64,000 bases of DNA from NCBI RefSeq assembly GCF_002920915.1, contig NZ_PQVF01000017.1:280-64279 (forward strand). Direction: 5' to 3'. The notes under the pieces are model-generated. The model saw nothing but the letters and a program-made list of their open reading frames with translations, made no database searches and was not told where the DNA came from. This DNA is from Solitalea longa. Lineage in GTDB: Bacteria; Bacteroidota; Bacteroidia; Sphingobacteriales; Sphingobacteriaceae. Made by a program: the position numbers and the translations under genes. Shown one piece after another: positions 1 through 9,833 of the stretch (positions within the stretch are counted from its first letter, which is position 1; each line of letters starts with the position of its first letter).

Positions 1-51
1 GCGTACGACGGTTTAGCAAACCGTTCCTTTCGGCCTCTCAGGCACCTCACC
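1..51 (-). tRNA. tRNA-Ser (GCT), truncated by window edge
   Basis: Read on the minus strand from position 51, the acceptor strand GGTGAGG is followed by TG and a D-arm, then an anticodon stem ACGGT/ACCGT enclosing loop TTGCTAA with anticodon GCT. The 5' half closely resembles serine tRNA for AGC/AGU. The long variable arm, T-arm and 3' end lie outside the window, so only the 5' half is seen. A consensus promoter sits just upstream at 97-126. Confidence 0.88.
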
Positions 52-96
52 TGCTTTCGAAAACTTATTTAAGAACTCCGTTTCGTAACGGGACTG

Positions 97-126
97 CAAA
101 TATAGAAATAAGAAGTTTCCACCAAA
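97..126 (-). promoter_or_regulatory. Promoter of tRNA-Ser
   Basis: On the minus strand a TTTG (-33 box, 123-126) is followed after 18 bases by TATATTTG (-7 box, 97-104), an exact match to the Bacteroidota housekeeping pattern TTTG...TAnnTTTG. The bases right after the -7 box, CAGTCCC, recur at the tRNA-His promoter. Confidence 0.75.
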
Positions 127-204
127 AACTTTTTCAAATAATTTTCGGCCAATTGAGCTCACTAGCTCACTTTCAGCCAATTATTTTTTTCAAAATCTCT
201 TCAA

Positions 205-2316
205 TTATGACTCTACAAAGGGTTTCTCGGGTATTTTAACACCCATACTTTGGTATTCAACGCGTACATGATAGATGCTCATCAACATTTGCTTAAACAT
301 TTGCTTAATAGTTTCTATATCTTTTAGTGTGATATCAGTGTTTACCAATTGCTGCTGATCAAGCTTGTAGTTAACTATTTTATCAACTAAATTATCAATG
401 CTACGTGCATCAGGATCTTTAAGTGCTCTAGATGCAGCCTCAACTGAGTCAGCTAACATGAGCACGCCTGTTTCTTTTGAAAATGGTATCGGTCCTGGAT
501 ATCTGAATATCTGTTCATCAAAGATCCTATCAGGAAAGTTTTTAAGGAAAGATTGATAGAAATAGTCCACCCGTGTATTTCCATGATGGGTTCTTATAAA
601 ATCAATGATCGTCTCAGGGATATGATTTTTCTGCGCTATTTCCACTCCATCAGTAACATGGCGGATAATGATCTGAGCACTTTCTTCATAGGTCAGCTCA
701 TCATGAGGATTACCGGTTTTCTTTTGATTTTCAATAAAATAATTCGGCGCGCGCATTTTACCGATATCATGATAAAGTGCACCGGTTCGGACCAGCAAGG
801 CATTCCCTCCTATTTTATAAATGGCCGCTTCAGCCAAATTTGCAACCTGCATTGAATGCTGGAAAGTTCCTGGAGCTTTAAACGCCAGTTCTCGCAACAA
901 AGGATTATTTGTATTGGAAAGCTCCATTAATGTAATATCGGACGTAACCCCAAAAAGCTTTTCGAACAAATAGATCATCGGGTAAGCCAACAATGAAAGC
1001 AGAACGCTTAATACAAAAGGCGCAAAATTTATAAAATCTATCTGCACGAAACTTCCTTCATGAATGAATGAAGTGCCTGCAAAACAAATAAAATAGGTCA
1101 TCAAAATTAAAAAGGCAGAAACCAGGTATTGTGATCGTCTTAATAAAGTTTGAATACTATAAATGGCAGTCATGCCCGCAGTGATCTGATAAAATGCGAA
1201 CTCAAAACCATTCGGCACAAAGAACCCGGCAATAAGTACTACCAAAATATGAATATTGAGTGCCAATCGGGCATCAAACAACAACCTTATTATTATAGGC
1301 ACTATACAATAAGGTATATAATATAAGCTGGGAAGTTCTACTTTGATAGCCCATGAAAGCGTAATGAGCATTCCGGAAACTATAAAAAGGATTAATGAAA
1401 GCTGCCTATAATCGTAATAGAGATCTTTACGGAACAGGAAAAGGAATATCATTAACAATGAAAGCGTAATACCCACTACAATTAATTGTCCAAGCGCAAC
1501 TATTCTTCTGCTACCGGAAAACAGCCCTGTCTGCTCGTATTCTTTCCGGAGTGATTCAATTTTTTTGTAAACATCTTCCGTAACCACATCTTTTTGAGCC
1601 ACGATCAATTCACCCTTTTGAACCATACCACGATATAAGGATACGCTTTCAACAGCTTCCTGTTCTAATTTTTGTGTCAGCCCTTCATCAAAGATCACAT
1701 TTGGCTGAAGATGATCCTGAATGATATCGATAAGAAAAGAAAACTCGAGACTCTTATCCTTCTGAACAGCCATACGAGCCTGATCAAGGGCTCTTGAAGG
1801 TGTATATAAAGCAGATGAGTTCGTGCTGGCCGCAACGTTGTTCTGTACAATGGTAAGATAATAGTCGGCGTTTTTCCTCTTTTGGTAATGATTATTTAAT
1901 TGAATTATACCCTTTTTGTAAAACTCATCGATCAGGTCAATTCCTGCTTTAAAATTTTTTGCCCTGTTTGTTTTTTCCTGAAACCGGGCTTTCCATTTAA
2001 AGTCAAAATCAATCCGAAAAGCTTCTTGTTCAATAGCGGTAACCTTATTATCAAACCTGTATACTGGCAAAACAGCATCCACAGCTTCTTTTTTATCGCT
2101 TTCTAGCTCTCTTGATGATTTTTCAATGGCGAAATTAAATGGAGAAATAAGGTCGGGATGCATCCATACCTTCCCCTTTTCAAATTCGAACTTAAATCTT
2201 TTTTCTTTAGGCAGTATGATTACAACTACTAACACGCAAATAAGCAACATAAAAATATGATAGAGCCCTGCATGTTTAACCCTGAACAATCGGAGTAATT
2301 TGCTGTTAATGATCAC
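205..2316 (-). CDS. 7TM-HD family membrane phosphodiesterase (PgpH-like)
   Basis: This 703-residue protein has the layout of PgpH-type enzymes, which hydrolyse the second messenger cyclic di-AMP. One transmembrane helix lies at about residues 18-36, then an external 7TMR-HDED region (about 40-265), then a block of membrane helices (about 275-452), then a cytoplasmic HD domain. In that domain the metal-binding HDIGK motif lies at 516-520 and an upstream QHS at about 486-488. The domain order and motif are seen; the cyclic di-AMP substrate is inferred from the family. It stands alone, divergent from the thiolase gene. The ATG at 2316 gives a short basic N-terminus before the first helix. Confidence 0.9.
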   Translation of the reverse strand: MIINSKLLRLFRVKHAGLYHIFMLLICVLVVVIILPKEKRFKFEFEKGKVWMHPDLISPFNFAIEKSSRELESDKKEAVDAVLPVYRFDNKVTAIEQEAFRIDFDFKWKARFQEKTNRAKNFKAGIDLIDEFYKKGIIQLNNHYQKRKNADYYLTIVQNNVAASTNSSALYTPSRALDQARMAVQKDKSLEFSFLIDIIQDHLQPNVIFDEGLTQKLEQEAVESVSLYRGMVQKGELIVAQKDVVTEDVYKKIESLRKEYEQTGLFSGSRRIVALGQLIVVGITLSLLMIFLFLFRKDLYYDYRQLSLILFIVSGMLITLSWAIKVELPSLYYIPYCIVPIIIRLLFDARLALNIHILVVLIAGFFVPNGFEFAFYQITAGMTAIYSIQTLLRRSQYLVSAFLILMTYFICFAGTSFIHEGSFVQIDFINFAPFVLSVLLSLLAYPMIYLFEKLFGVTSDITLMELSNTNNPLLRELAFKAPGTFQHSMQVANLAEAAIYKIGGNALLVRTGALYHDIGKMRAPNYFIENQKKTGNPHDELTYEESAQIIIRHVTDGVEIAQKNHIPETIIDFIRTHHGNTRVDYFYQSFLKNFPDRIFDEQIFRYPGPIPFSKETGVLMLADSVEAASRALKDPDARSIDNLVDKIVNYKLDQQQLVNTDITLKDIETIKQMFKQMLMSIYHVRVEYQSMGVKIPEKPFVES

Positions 2317-2473
2317 GTGTTAACAAATAAATAAAACTAAGAAATACAAAATAACACAATAATGCGAATATATGTTCAAAAGGCTTATTTACGGTTTTAA
2401 ATTGCAATTTTAGATCCATAAAATTTGTCTAAATTGCAGCTCTTAAACAATCAATATAACCTTATAATTTAGC

Positions 2474-3649
2474 ATGAAAGAAGTTGTTATAGTTTCTGTA
2501 GCCCGTACTCCTATTGGCAGTTTGGGAGGCAGCTTATCATCATTATCAGCCACTAAATTAGGCGCAGTAGCTATTAAAGCGGCAGTTGAAAGAGCCGGAA
2601 TAAAGCCTGAACAAGTTCAGGAAGTTATTATGGGAAATGTTCTTTCGGCTAATTTAGGACAAGCACCCGCCACGCAGGCCGCCATATTCGCTGGCTTACC
2701 TTACCTTCCTGCAACATCGGTAAACAAAGTTTGTGCATCGGGAACAAAAGCAATTATGTTGGCTGCTCAATCAATAATGAATGGCGACAACGATATTATG
2801 GTTGCCGGTGGAATGGAAAGCATGAGCAATGCGCCATATTACCTCGACAAAGCCCGCCAAGGATACCGGTTAGGTAATCAGCAGGTGGTAGATGCCATGA
2901 TCAAAGATGGTTTATGGGATGTTTACAAAGACTACCATATGGGTAGCGCTGCTGAATTATGCGCCACCGAATGTAATATTACCCGTGAAGATCAGGATAA
3001 CTTCGCCATCGAATCATACAAAAGAGCATTGAATGCTCAGGAAAAAGGTTTATTCAAAGATGAGATCGCTCCGGTGGAAATTGAAGGCAAAGGAGGGATA
3101 ACAGTGGTAAGTGAAGATGAAGAGCCTAAAGCAGTTAAATTTGATAAGATCCCAGGCTTGCGTCCTGTTTTCAAAAAAGAAGGAACTGTTACCGCGGCAA
3201 ATGCATCCAGCATTAATGATGGCGCTGCGGCTGTGGTATTAATGAGTGCCGACAAAGCAAAAGAATTGGGCATTAAACCATTAGCTCGCATTGTTTCTTT
3301 TGCTGATGCTCAGCAGGCACCTGAATGGTTCACCACTGCTCCTGCAAAGGCAATCCCCCTTGCTTTATCAAAAGGTAAAATCGATATAAAAACTGTTGAT
3401 GCTTTTGAAATTAACGAAGCATTTGCTGTAGTGTCAGTGGCCAATAATCGTGAGTTAAATATTGACCCTGCAAAAGTTAATATCAACGGTGGAGCTGTTG
3501 CACTTGGTCATCCAATTGGTATGTCGGGAGCGCGTATTGTTATTACTTTACTATCGGTATTAAAACAACAAAACGGTAAAATTGGCGTAGCTGGTATTTG
3601 TAATGGCGGAGGCGGAGCATCTGCCATAGTAATTGAAAACCTGAATTAG
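2474..3649 (+). CDS. Acetyl-CoA C-acetyltransferase (thiolase)
   Basis: This 391-residue protein is a full-length thiolase II that condenses two acetyl-CoA or cleaves 3-ketoacyl-CoA in the cytoplasm. The acyl-accepting cysteine is Cys87 in the VCASG motif. The C-terminal catalytic pair is seen as His346 in GHPIG and Cys376 in CNGGGG. Length and motif spacing match biosynthetic thiolases (AtoB/PhaA type) rather than the trifunctional FadA type, but the direction of use cannot be told from sequence. It is monocistronic, with a clear terminator just after the stop. Confidence 0.94.
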   Translation: MKEVVIVSVARTPIGSLGGSLSSLSATKLGAVAIKAAVERAGIKPEQVQEVIMGNVLSANLGQAPATQAAIFAGLPYLPATSVNKVCASGTKAIMLAAQSIMNGDNDIMVAGGMESMSNAPYYLDKARQGYRLGNQQVVDAMIKDGLWDVYKDYHMGSAAELCATECNITREDQDNFAIESYKRALNAQEKGLFKDEIAPVEIEGKGGITVVSEDEEPKAVKFDKIPGLRPVFKKEGTVTAANASSINDGAAAVVLMSADKAKELGIKPLARIVSFADAQQAPEWFTTAPAKAIPLALSKGKIDIKTVDAFEINEAFAVVSVANNRELNIDPAKVNINGGAVALGHPIGMSGARIVITLLSVLKQQNGKIGVAGICNGGGGASAIVIENLN

Positions 3650-3668
3650 TTAAATCTTACATAGCATA

Positions 3669-3698
3669 CAAAAGAGCCGGCAAAAGCCGGCTCTTTTA
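3669..3698 (+). terminator. Rho-independent terminator after thiolase
   Basis: Perfect inverted repeat AAAAGAGCCGG / CCGGCTCTTTT with a short CAAAAG-type loop, ending in a T-run. Confidence 0.85.
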
Positions 3699-3909
3699 TG
3701 TTAAATAATTAACAATCAATAACATTCGCCTCACTACTAATAACTAAAATCTATTTCTCACCTATTTTATCAAACTGTAATATTTAAATTATAAACTATA
3801 AGTAATCTTTTGACAGATTTTATATATATTTAATATAGACACTTAGTTATCAGCTAATTGTTAAAAAAACACTAATCGCTAAATATTAGAAATCTATACT
3901 AATAGACTT
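3699..3909. other. AT-rich spacer without gene
   Basis: Very AT-rich spacer between the thiolase terminator and the lipoprotein gene. No open frame, hairpin or exact promoter match was found. Confidence 0.5.
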
Positions 3910-4578
3910 ATGATCAAAAATTACGCTCTTAAAAGTGTTGGCACCAGGTGTCTGGCACTCATTATCTCTTCTGCTATCTTATTTAATTCCTGCTCTCCCG
4001 CCACAAAAGTAACCGCCACCTGGAAAGATAAAGATGCTGCACCTAAAGCCTATAAAAACTTGTTCATTGTTGCTTTAGGCCAGAATTTAGCCTATAAAAA
4101 AACAATAGAAGACAAAATGGCGGCGGCTTTAACAACCACTGGTGCAAAAGCAACCGAAAGTACATCGGTATTTCCTCCTGATTTTACAAAAGACAAAAAC
4201 ATAGACAAAGAAAAACTAATTCAAAAATTCAAAGAAGCGGGTTGCGATGGAATTGTTTCAGTGGCATTAGTAAATAAAGATTCAGAAACTCGCTACGTTC
4301 CCGGAACCACCTATATGCCAGGCCCCTATTATGGTAATTTCTATGGATATTATGGTGGAATGGGCGCCATGTACGATCCGGGTTATTACACTACCGATAA
4401 AACCTATTACCTCGAAACTAACTTATATGATCTTACCACTGAAAAATTAGTATGGTCTGGTCAGTCATCTACGCTAAACCCTACCGATATTGATAAAGCT
4501 GCTACCGAATTTGCTAATATTATTGTGGCTAAAATGAGCAGCGATGGTGTTGTTAGCCCAATAGCTAAAGCTAAATAA
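3910..4578 (+). CDS. Predicted lipoprotein, DUF4136-like
   Basis: This 222-residue protein starts with a hydrophobic leader ending in a lipobox-like FNSC at Cys28, so it is probably lipid-anchored in the cell envelope. After the cysteine comes a mixed alpha/beta region of the kind seen in DUF4136-type lipoproteins, including a pattern about a self-assembling or nucleotide-independent 'taking care of two strands' fold that I cannot assign further. Around residues 135-160 there is a striking Tyr/Gly/Pro-rich stretch (GPYYGNFYGYYGGMG) that may be a flexible loop. Function is unknown. It is not obviously in an operon: 150 bp separate it from the next gene. Confidence 0.75.
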   Translation: MIKNYALKSVGTRCLALIISSAILFNSCSPATKVTATWKDKDAAPKAYKNLFIVALGQNLAYKKTIEDKMAAALTTTGAKATESTSVFPPDFTKDKNIDKEKLIQKFKEAGCDGIVSVALVNKDSETRYVPGTTYMPGPYYGNFYGYYGGMGAMYDPGYYTTDKTYYLETNLYDLTTEKLVWSGQSSTLNPTDIDKAATEFANIIVAKMSSDGVVSPIAKAK

Positions 4579-4727
4579 AACCGATTTATCAATTAATAAA
4601 TAAAAGGTCAATCATTTACGTGGTTGGCCTTTTCGTTTACATCATTTAGCTATCATTTTTGTGACAAATAAAAGTTTAAAGTTGGAATATTAGCCATTAA
4701 TTATATTTGAGGCAGATTATAAGGCAG

Positions 4728-5636
4728 ATGAAAAAGAGTATAACCTTAATGGCCTGTTTTTGTTTGATGTTAACCACTGCATTTGCACAAACAAGAACGG
4801 TTGAACAGCTTAAAGAGTACGAAAAAACGTTACGAAAGATTGACGCCGAGGCAATAAACAGTGAAAACGAGATGGAAAGACGCAATTCCACCTATACATT
4901 TATTAAAACATTAGTTACTGCTCTTAAAACGCCCGGATCATTTAACTATCCATTTGATTCATTAAAAACCATTTCGATCACTAAAGATCCTTCAAATAAG
5001 TTTAGAATTTTTAGCTGGCCTTTCGCAAATGAAGATGGCACTTATCGTTATTATGGAGCGATTCAAATAAATAATTCAAAGCAACTGGAGCTTTATCCTT
5101 TAAAAGACTATACCGACTTTATCATCAACCGACAAGATACGGTTACATCCAATGAAAATTGGTTTGGTGCTCAGTATTATCAAATTATAGCTCCATCGAG
5201 CTCAAATGAACCTTATTTATTACTTGGCTGGAAAGGCAATAGCCCTAAAACCTCGATGAGAGTAATTGAGCCTTTGACCATTTCTGATGGATTTATTAGC
5301 ATGGGAGCTCCAATATTGCAAGACAGTACCGGTAAAACTGTTAACCGTATGATTTTTGAATACAGTAAATCAGCTTCGATGATGTTAAAGTATATTCCAT
5401 CGAAAAAATGGATTGTTTTTGACCATCTGGTTCCGACTGATCAGAGTAAAAAAGGGAATTTCGAATATTATGGGCCCGATCTTTCATACGATGGTTTGAA
5501 ATATGAAAAAGGCAAATGGGTTTATATGACCAATATAAACTTAACCAATGAGGCCTCAGAAGCGGATGAACTTTATAACGATCCCAAAAAACTTGCAAAC
5601 CCTCAAGGAATACCAATCAACAAAAAGAAGAACTAA
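4728..5636 (+). CDS. Secreted protein of unknown function
   Basis: I place the start at the ATG at 4728, because it yields a clean signal peptide (MKKSITLMACFCLML..AFAQ) directly, whereas the in-frame ATG at 4707 adds seven residues before it. The mature protein (302 residues in all) has no cysteine-rich or enzymatic motif I recognise. It has alternating aromatic and charged segments typical of beta-rich periplasmic or outer-surface proteins of Bacteroidota. It lies 31 bp before the DPP IV gene on the same strand, so co-transcription with it is likely. A role linked to peptide use is only a guess. Confidence 0.75.
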   Translation: MKKSITLMACFCLMLTTAFAQTRTVEQLKEYEKTLRKIDAEAINSENEMERRNSTYTFIKTLVTALKTPGSFNYPFDSLKTISITKDPSNKFRIFSWPFANEDGTYRYYGAIQINNSKQLELYPLKDYTDFIINRQDTVTSNENWFGAQYYQIIAPSSSNEPYLLLGWKGNSPKTSMRVIEPLTISDGFISMGAPILQDSTGKTVNRMIFEYSKSASMMLKYIPSKKWIVFDHLVPTDQSKKGNFEYYGPDLSYDGLKYEKGKWVYMTNINLTNEASEADELYNDPKKLANPQGIPINKKKN

Positions 5637-5667
5637 TCACCCATATCAATAACCTGTTCAAATTATT

Positions 5668-7839
5668 ATGAAGAAGATTTTTACTCTGGTACTTTTATTT
5701 TTAGTACCGCTGGCAGGCATTGCACAAAAGAAGCCAATTACCCTCGAAGATATTTACATGAAACGCAGTTTTGTGGCAGGAGGAGTTTTCGGTTTAAATT
5801 CAATGAAAGATGGAAAAAACTATTCATCATTGGTTAATGACCGAACCAAAGGCGATAGTTATGTGGTGAAATACGAATATGCCACAGGCCAGGCTAAAGA
5901 CACCATTCTTAAAAACAGCCAGCTGAAATACAACGGCAAAAACATTAAGTTAGATGATTATTCATTTAGTAACGATGAGAACAAAGTATTGATCGCAACC
6001 GAGACGGAGCCTGTTTATCGTCGTTCAAATCTGATCAACAATTATATTTTAGATCGAAATACCCAAACATTAACTCCTGTTTCTGAAGGCGGCAAGCAGA
6101 AATATGCTAATTTCTCACCTGATGCTTCAAAAATTGCATTCGTTCGTGATAACAATATCTTCATAAAAGACCTTCTTAGCGGCGAAGAGAAAAAGATCAC
6201 CACTGACGGGGTAAAAAACAAGATCATTAATGGAGGCACTGACTGGGTTTATGAAGAGGAATTTGAATTTGCCCGAGCTTTCTTCTGGTCGCCGGATGGC
6301 AAGAAAATAGCCTATTATAAATTTGATGAAACGGAAGTTCCGGAAATCAGCATCCCGGTTTATAACGGATTATATCCTGAAGAATATCGTTATAAATACC
6401 CTAAAGCGGGCGAGAAAAACTCAATTGTAAGCATCCATGTTTATGATCTTGGCAGTGGTTCAACTACAACCGTTAACGTTGGACCGGAAAAAGATCAGTA
6501 CATTCCTCGAATCAAATGGACCAATGACGCGAATACTTTATGTGTATTCAGAATGAATCGTCATCAGGATAAGTTGGAATACTTATTGGCAAACGCACAA
6601 ACCGGAACAACGAAATTAATGTTTACTGAAACTGATAAACGTTATGTTGAAGTAACCGATGACTTATCCTTTTTAAGCGACAATAAATCATTTATCACCA
6701 CTACTGAGCAAGATGGTTACCGCCATATTTATTTATATGATTTAAACGGAAAACAAATCCGTCAGATCACCAAAGGGCCTTGGGAAGTAACATCTCTTTA
6801 TGGATTTGATGAAAAATCAAAAATCATCTATTATCAGGCTGCTGAGACTTCGCCAACCAAAAGAGACATTTATTCAATTAAATTAGATGGTACCGGCAAA
6901 AAGAAATTAACCACTACTGAAGGCACCAATAATGCTACTTTCAGTACTGATTTTTCTTATTTCATTAATTCATATAGTAATTTCAATACGCCTGCTGTTT
7001 TCAGTTTAAAAGATAAAACCGGAAAAGAAGTTCGTGTTTTAGCAGACAACCAAAAATTGAACACACAACTTGCAGGTTTTAACTACCAAAAAAAGGAGTT
7101 AATGGAAGTTCCAATGCCGGATGGAACCAAATTAAACGCATGGGTTGTAAAACCGGCTAACTTCGATGCAAGCAAAAAATATCCTGTGTTTATGTATGCT
7201 TATGGCGGTCCGGGTCATCAGTTAGTATTAGATAGCTGGAACAGTGGTGACATCTGGTTTCAAACCCTTGCAGATAAGGGATACATTGTATTCTGCATGG
7301 ATAACCGTGGAACTGGTGCTCGTGGAGCCGATTTCAAAAAGGCAACGTACCTGCAATTGGGTAAATATGAAATTCAGGACCAAATTGATGCAGCCAAATG
7401 GTTAGGAACCCAATCATACGTTGATGCATCGCGCATAGGCTATTATGGATGGAGCTTTGGTGGGTATATGGCATCATTAGCTATTACCCGTGGTGCCGAT
7501 GTCTTTAAAATGGCTATTGCAGGTGCACCGGTAACCTCATGGAGATATTATGACTCGATCTATACTGAGCGTTTCTTAAGAACTCCGCAGGAAAATCCTT
7601 CTGGCTATGATGACAACTCCCCTATCAATTATGCCGATAAACTAAAAGGTAAATACTTAATTATTCATGGCACTTTTGACGATAATGTTCATTTCCAAAA
7701 TTCGGCAGAAATGTCATTAGCGTTAATTAAAAAGAATAAACAGTTTGAGAGTTTCTATTACCCTAATGAGCATCACGGAGTAAATTACCGCTATCAACTG
7801 CAAACCATGATGATTAACTTTATTCTTAATAATTTATAG
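5668..7839 (+). CDS. Dipeptidyl-peptidase IV (S9 family)
   Basis: A signal peptide (cleavage near AGIAQ, residue 20) sends this 723-residue serine peptidase to the periplasm. An N-terminal beta-propeller (about 30-470) carries the DWVYEEEFE motif (192-200), whose glutamates bind the substrate N-terminus in DPP IV. The C-terminal alpha/beta hydrolase domain has the triad Ser596 (GWSFGG), Asp672 (in FDDNVHF) and His703 (in EHHGV). Family knowledge: it removes X-Pro or X-Ala dipeptides from peptides. Two peptide permeases lie downstream, which fits a scheme in which the enzyme makes dipeptides and the permeases import them. A terminator follows the gene. Confidence 0.93.
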   Translation: MKKIFTLVLLFLVPLAGIAQKKPITLEDIYMKRSFVAGGVFGLNSMKDGKNYSSLVNDRTKGDSYVVKYEYATGQAKDTILKNSQLKYNGKNIKLDDYSFSNDENKVLIATETEPVYRRSNLINNYILDRNTQTLTPVSEGGKQKYANFSPDASKIAFVRDNNIFIKDLLSGEEKKITTDGVKNKIINGGTDWVYEEEFEFARAFFWSPDGKKIAYYKFDETEVPEISIPVYNGLYPEEYRYKYPKAGEKNSIVSIHVYDLGSGSTTTVNVGPEKDQYIPRIKWTNDANTLCVFRMNRHQDKLEYLLANAQTGTTKLMFTETDKRYVEVTDDLSFLSDNKSFITTTEQDGYRHIYLYDLNGKQIRQITKGPWEVTSLYGFDEKSKIIYYQAAETSPTKRDIYSIKLDGTGKKKLTTTEGTNNATFSTDFSYFINSYSNFNTPAVFSLKDKTGKEVRVLADNQKLNTQLAGFNYQKKELMEVPMPDGTKLNAWVVKPANFDASKKYPVFMYAYGGPGHQLVLDSWNSGDIWFQTLADKGYIVFCMDNRGTGARGADFKKATYLQLGKYEIQDQIDAAKWLGTQSYVDASRIGYYGWSFGGYMASLAITRGADVFKMAIAGAPVTSWRYYDSIYTERFLRTPQENPSGYDDNSPINYADKLKGKYLIIHGTFDDNVHFQNSAEMSLALIKKNKQFESFYYPNEHHGVNYRYQLQTMMINFILNNL

Positions 7840-7856
7840 TTTTAAATTAAAATATA

Positions 7857-7892
7857 ACAGAAAAGCACGTATCTGGCGTGTTTTTCTGTTTT
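7857..7892 (+). terminator. Terminator after DPP IV gene
   Basis: Inverted repeat of 13 bases (ACAGAAAAGCACG / CGTGTTTTTCTGT, one G-T pair) with a 7-base loop and trailing T residues. Confidence 0.75.
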
Positions 7893-8088
7893 GTAACAAC
7901 ATACTTATAAAAGTACCGTTACGCCATACAGAAATAACAAACTGATAATCAATACCTACCACCCGCACATAAACTAATCCCTCCATCCTCAAACTTAGCA
8001 ACCATTTGATATTCAATCAATAGCGATCAAAATCCCTCTTCAGGGCTTTTTCTTGATCCTTATCATTTCCATAACAGAAAAATATTTC

Positions 8089-8096
8089 TACTTTAG
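8089..8096 (+). promoter_or_regulatory. Likely -7 box for first POT transporter gene
   Basis: TACTTTAG is one base from TAnnTTTG, with a TTTC at 8066-8069 at the right distance upstream. Transcription would start near 8103, which argues against translation from the TTG at 8102 and for the ATG at 8168. Confidence 0.45.
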
Positions 8097-8167
8097 CACC
8101 TTTGGGAAAATCTTTTCCCTCTAAACCAATCAATAAAAGAATAAATATAAAACCAAGTAACCGAAAG

Positions 8168-9805
8168 ATGCCAATTAATAAATCTGCCCACCCAAAAGGG
8201 CTGAGGGTTCTGTTTTTTACAGAAATGTGGGAACGATTTGGGTATTACTTAATGCTGGGTATTCTGGCATTATATCTCATGGATCCTAAAGGGGGTATGG
8301 GCCTTCATCGGGCAGAAGCTTCTGATATTGTTGGCACCTACTTAGGTTTAGTCTATCTTACACCTTTTCTTGGAGGTTTATTAGCTGATCGTTTATTGGG
8401 TTATCGCAAATCAATTTTAATTGGTGGCGTTTTAATGGGTATAGGCTACCTTGGATTAGCCGTTCCTGGGTATACCGCCATGTGGATCTCCCTTTTATTA
8501 ATCATTATCGGAAACGGTTTCTTTAAACCCAATATTTCTACCCTCCTGGGTAATTTATATTCAACTGAAGAATTTAAAGCCAATAAGGACTCCGGTTATA
8601 ACCTGTTTTATATGGGTATTAACATAGGGGCCTTTATATGCAATTTTGTGGCTGCGTATATGCGTAACGCCTATGGTTGGGGTTATGCCTTTGCTGCTGC
8701 AGGCATTGGAATGTTTATCGGCCTGGCATGGTTCTTAGCAGGAACCAAACACATTAAGGAAGCTGATATAATTAAACCTGCCAATCCTAATGACACCCCA
8801 GTATCTAAAGTTCTGCTTTTCGTTTTCTTGCCGGTAATTGTAGTTGGAGCTTTAGCATGGATAGCTATTCCGGGTAATATTTTGGGTTCTGATTCAACAG
8901 ATGCCTTTATTTTCGGATGTATCCCTGTAATTATTTATTATTTCAGCATCTGGTGGAAAGCTGATAAAAATGATAAACAGCAGATTTCAGCGCTGTTAGC
9001 AGTATTTGTTGTGGTCATTGTGTTTTGGGCTGTATTCAAGCAAAATGCATCAGCTCTAACGTTCTATGCTGAAACTCATACTGATCGTTCAATTTCTCCG
9101 CAAGTCGCGCCCATTGCCAAACCGTTTGGAATGATTCAGGAACTGGACAGCAAAGTTGATTCATTTCCAAAATATGATGCTTATTTCCGACCAGTAATGT
9201 TGGATGGGCATAAACAAAATGTTTTAACACCTGATCCTTATTTCCAGAATCTGTCAAAAGATAAATGGCCTCAAGAGGGTCAAAAACTAGATCTTGTTTC
9301 AACAGAGATTTTCCAATCAATTAACCCTTTCTTTATAATTATACTAACACCTGTTGTTATTTCATTCTTTGGATTTTTAAGACGAAAAGGTAAAGAACCT
9401 TCAACGCCGGCAAAGATTGGATGGGGACTGGTCATTACTGGATTATCAACCTTAGTAATGGCAGCAGCTGTACTAAGTACTGATATAACTACTGAAAAAA
9501 CATCAGCATGGTGGTTAATAAGCACCTATGCGGTGGTTACCATTGGAGAATTATGTTTAAGCCCAATTGGTTTATCATTAGTTTCCAAAGTAAGTCCTCC
9601 ACGCTTAACTTCATTGATGATGGGAGGATGGTTTTTAGCCACATCTATTGGTAATAAACTATCAGGAGTATTGGCAAGCATGTGGGATAAATATGACATC
9701 AAAGCATGGTTTTTCTTCGTAAATTTCGCAGCTTGCATGGTAGCTGCTTTAGCTATTGCCATAATGCTCAAGTGGTTACGAAACATCATCAATCAGCACT
9801 CTTAA
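8168..9805 (+). CDS. POT/PTR family proton-dependent peptide transporter
   Basis: A proton-coupled oligopeptide transporter of the major facilitator superfamily, with about 12-14 membrane helices. The N-terminal family signature FFTEMWERFGYY is seen right after HPKGL, and GNGFFKPNIS occurs in helix 4. I use the ATG at 8168 (545 residues): the longer frame opens with TTG at 8102, on the predicted transcription start, and its extra residues are basic and unconserved in the paralogue downstream. A soluble loop of about 90 residues between helices 8 and 9 (HTDRSISPQ onward) is longer than in the paralogue. It is paired with the next gene, 28 bp away. Confidence 0.92.
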   Translation: MPINKSAHPKGLRVLFFTEMWERFGYYLMLGILALYLMDPKGGMGLHRAEASDIVGTYLGLVYLTPFLGGLLADRLLGYRKSILIGGVLMGIGYLGLAVPGYTAMWISLLLIIIGNGFFKPNISTLLGNLYSTEEFKANKDSGYNLFYMGINIGAFICNFVAAYMRNAYGWGYAFAAAGIGMFIGLAWFLAGTKHIKEADIIKPANPNDTPVSKVLLFVFLPVIVVGALAWIAIPGNILGSDSTDAFIFGCIPVIIYYFSIWWKADKNDKQQISALLAVFVVVIVFWAVFKQNASALTFYAETHTDRSISPQVAPIAKPFGMIQELDSKVDSFPKYDAYFRPVMLDGHKQNVLTPDPYFQNLSKDKWPQEGQKLDLVSTEIFQSINPFFIIILTPVVISFFGFLRRKGKEPSTPAKIGWGLVITGLSTLVMAAAVLSTDITTEKTSAWWLISTYAVVTIGELCLSPIGLSLVSKVSPPRLTSLMMGGWFLATSIGNKLSGVLASMWDKYDIKAWFFFVNFAACMVAALAIAIMLKWLRNIINQHS

Positions 9806-9833
9806 ACTAATAAAGCACATTAATAATACAGAA

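Noticed and set aside
7834-8016. 60-codon minus-strand frame after DPP IV
   Set aside because: It runs through the DPP IV terminator, has no recognisable domain and no promoter.
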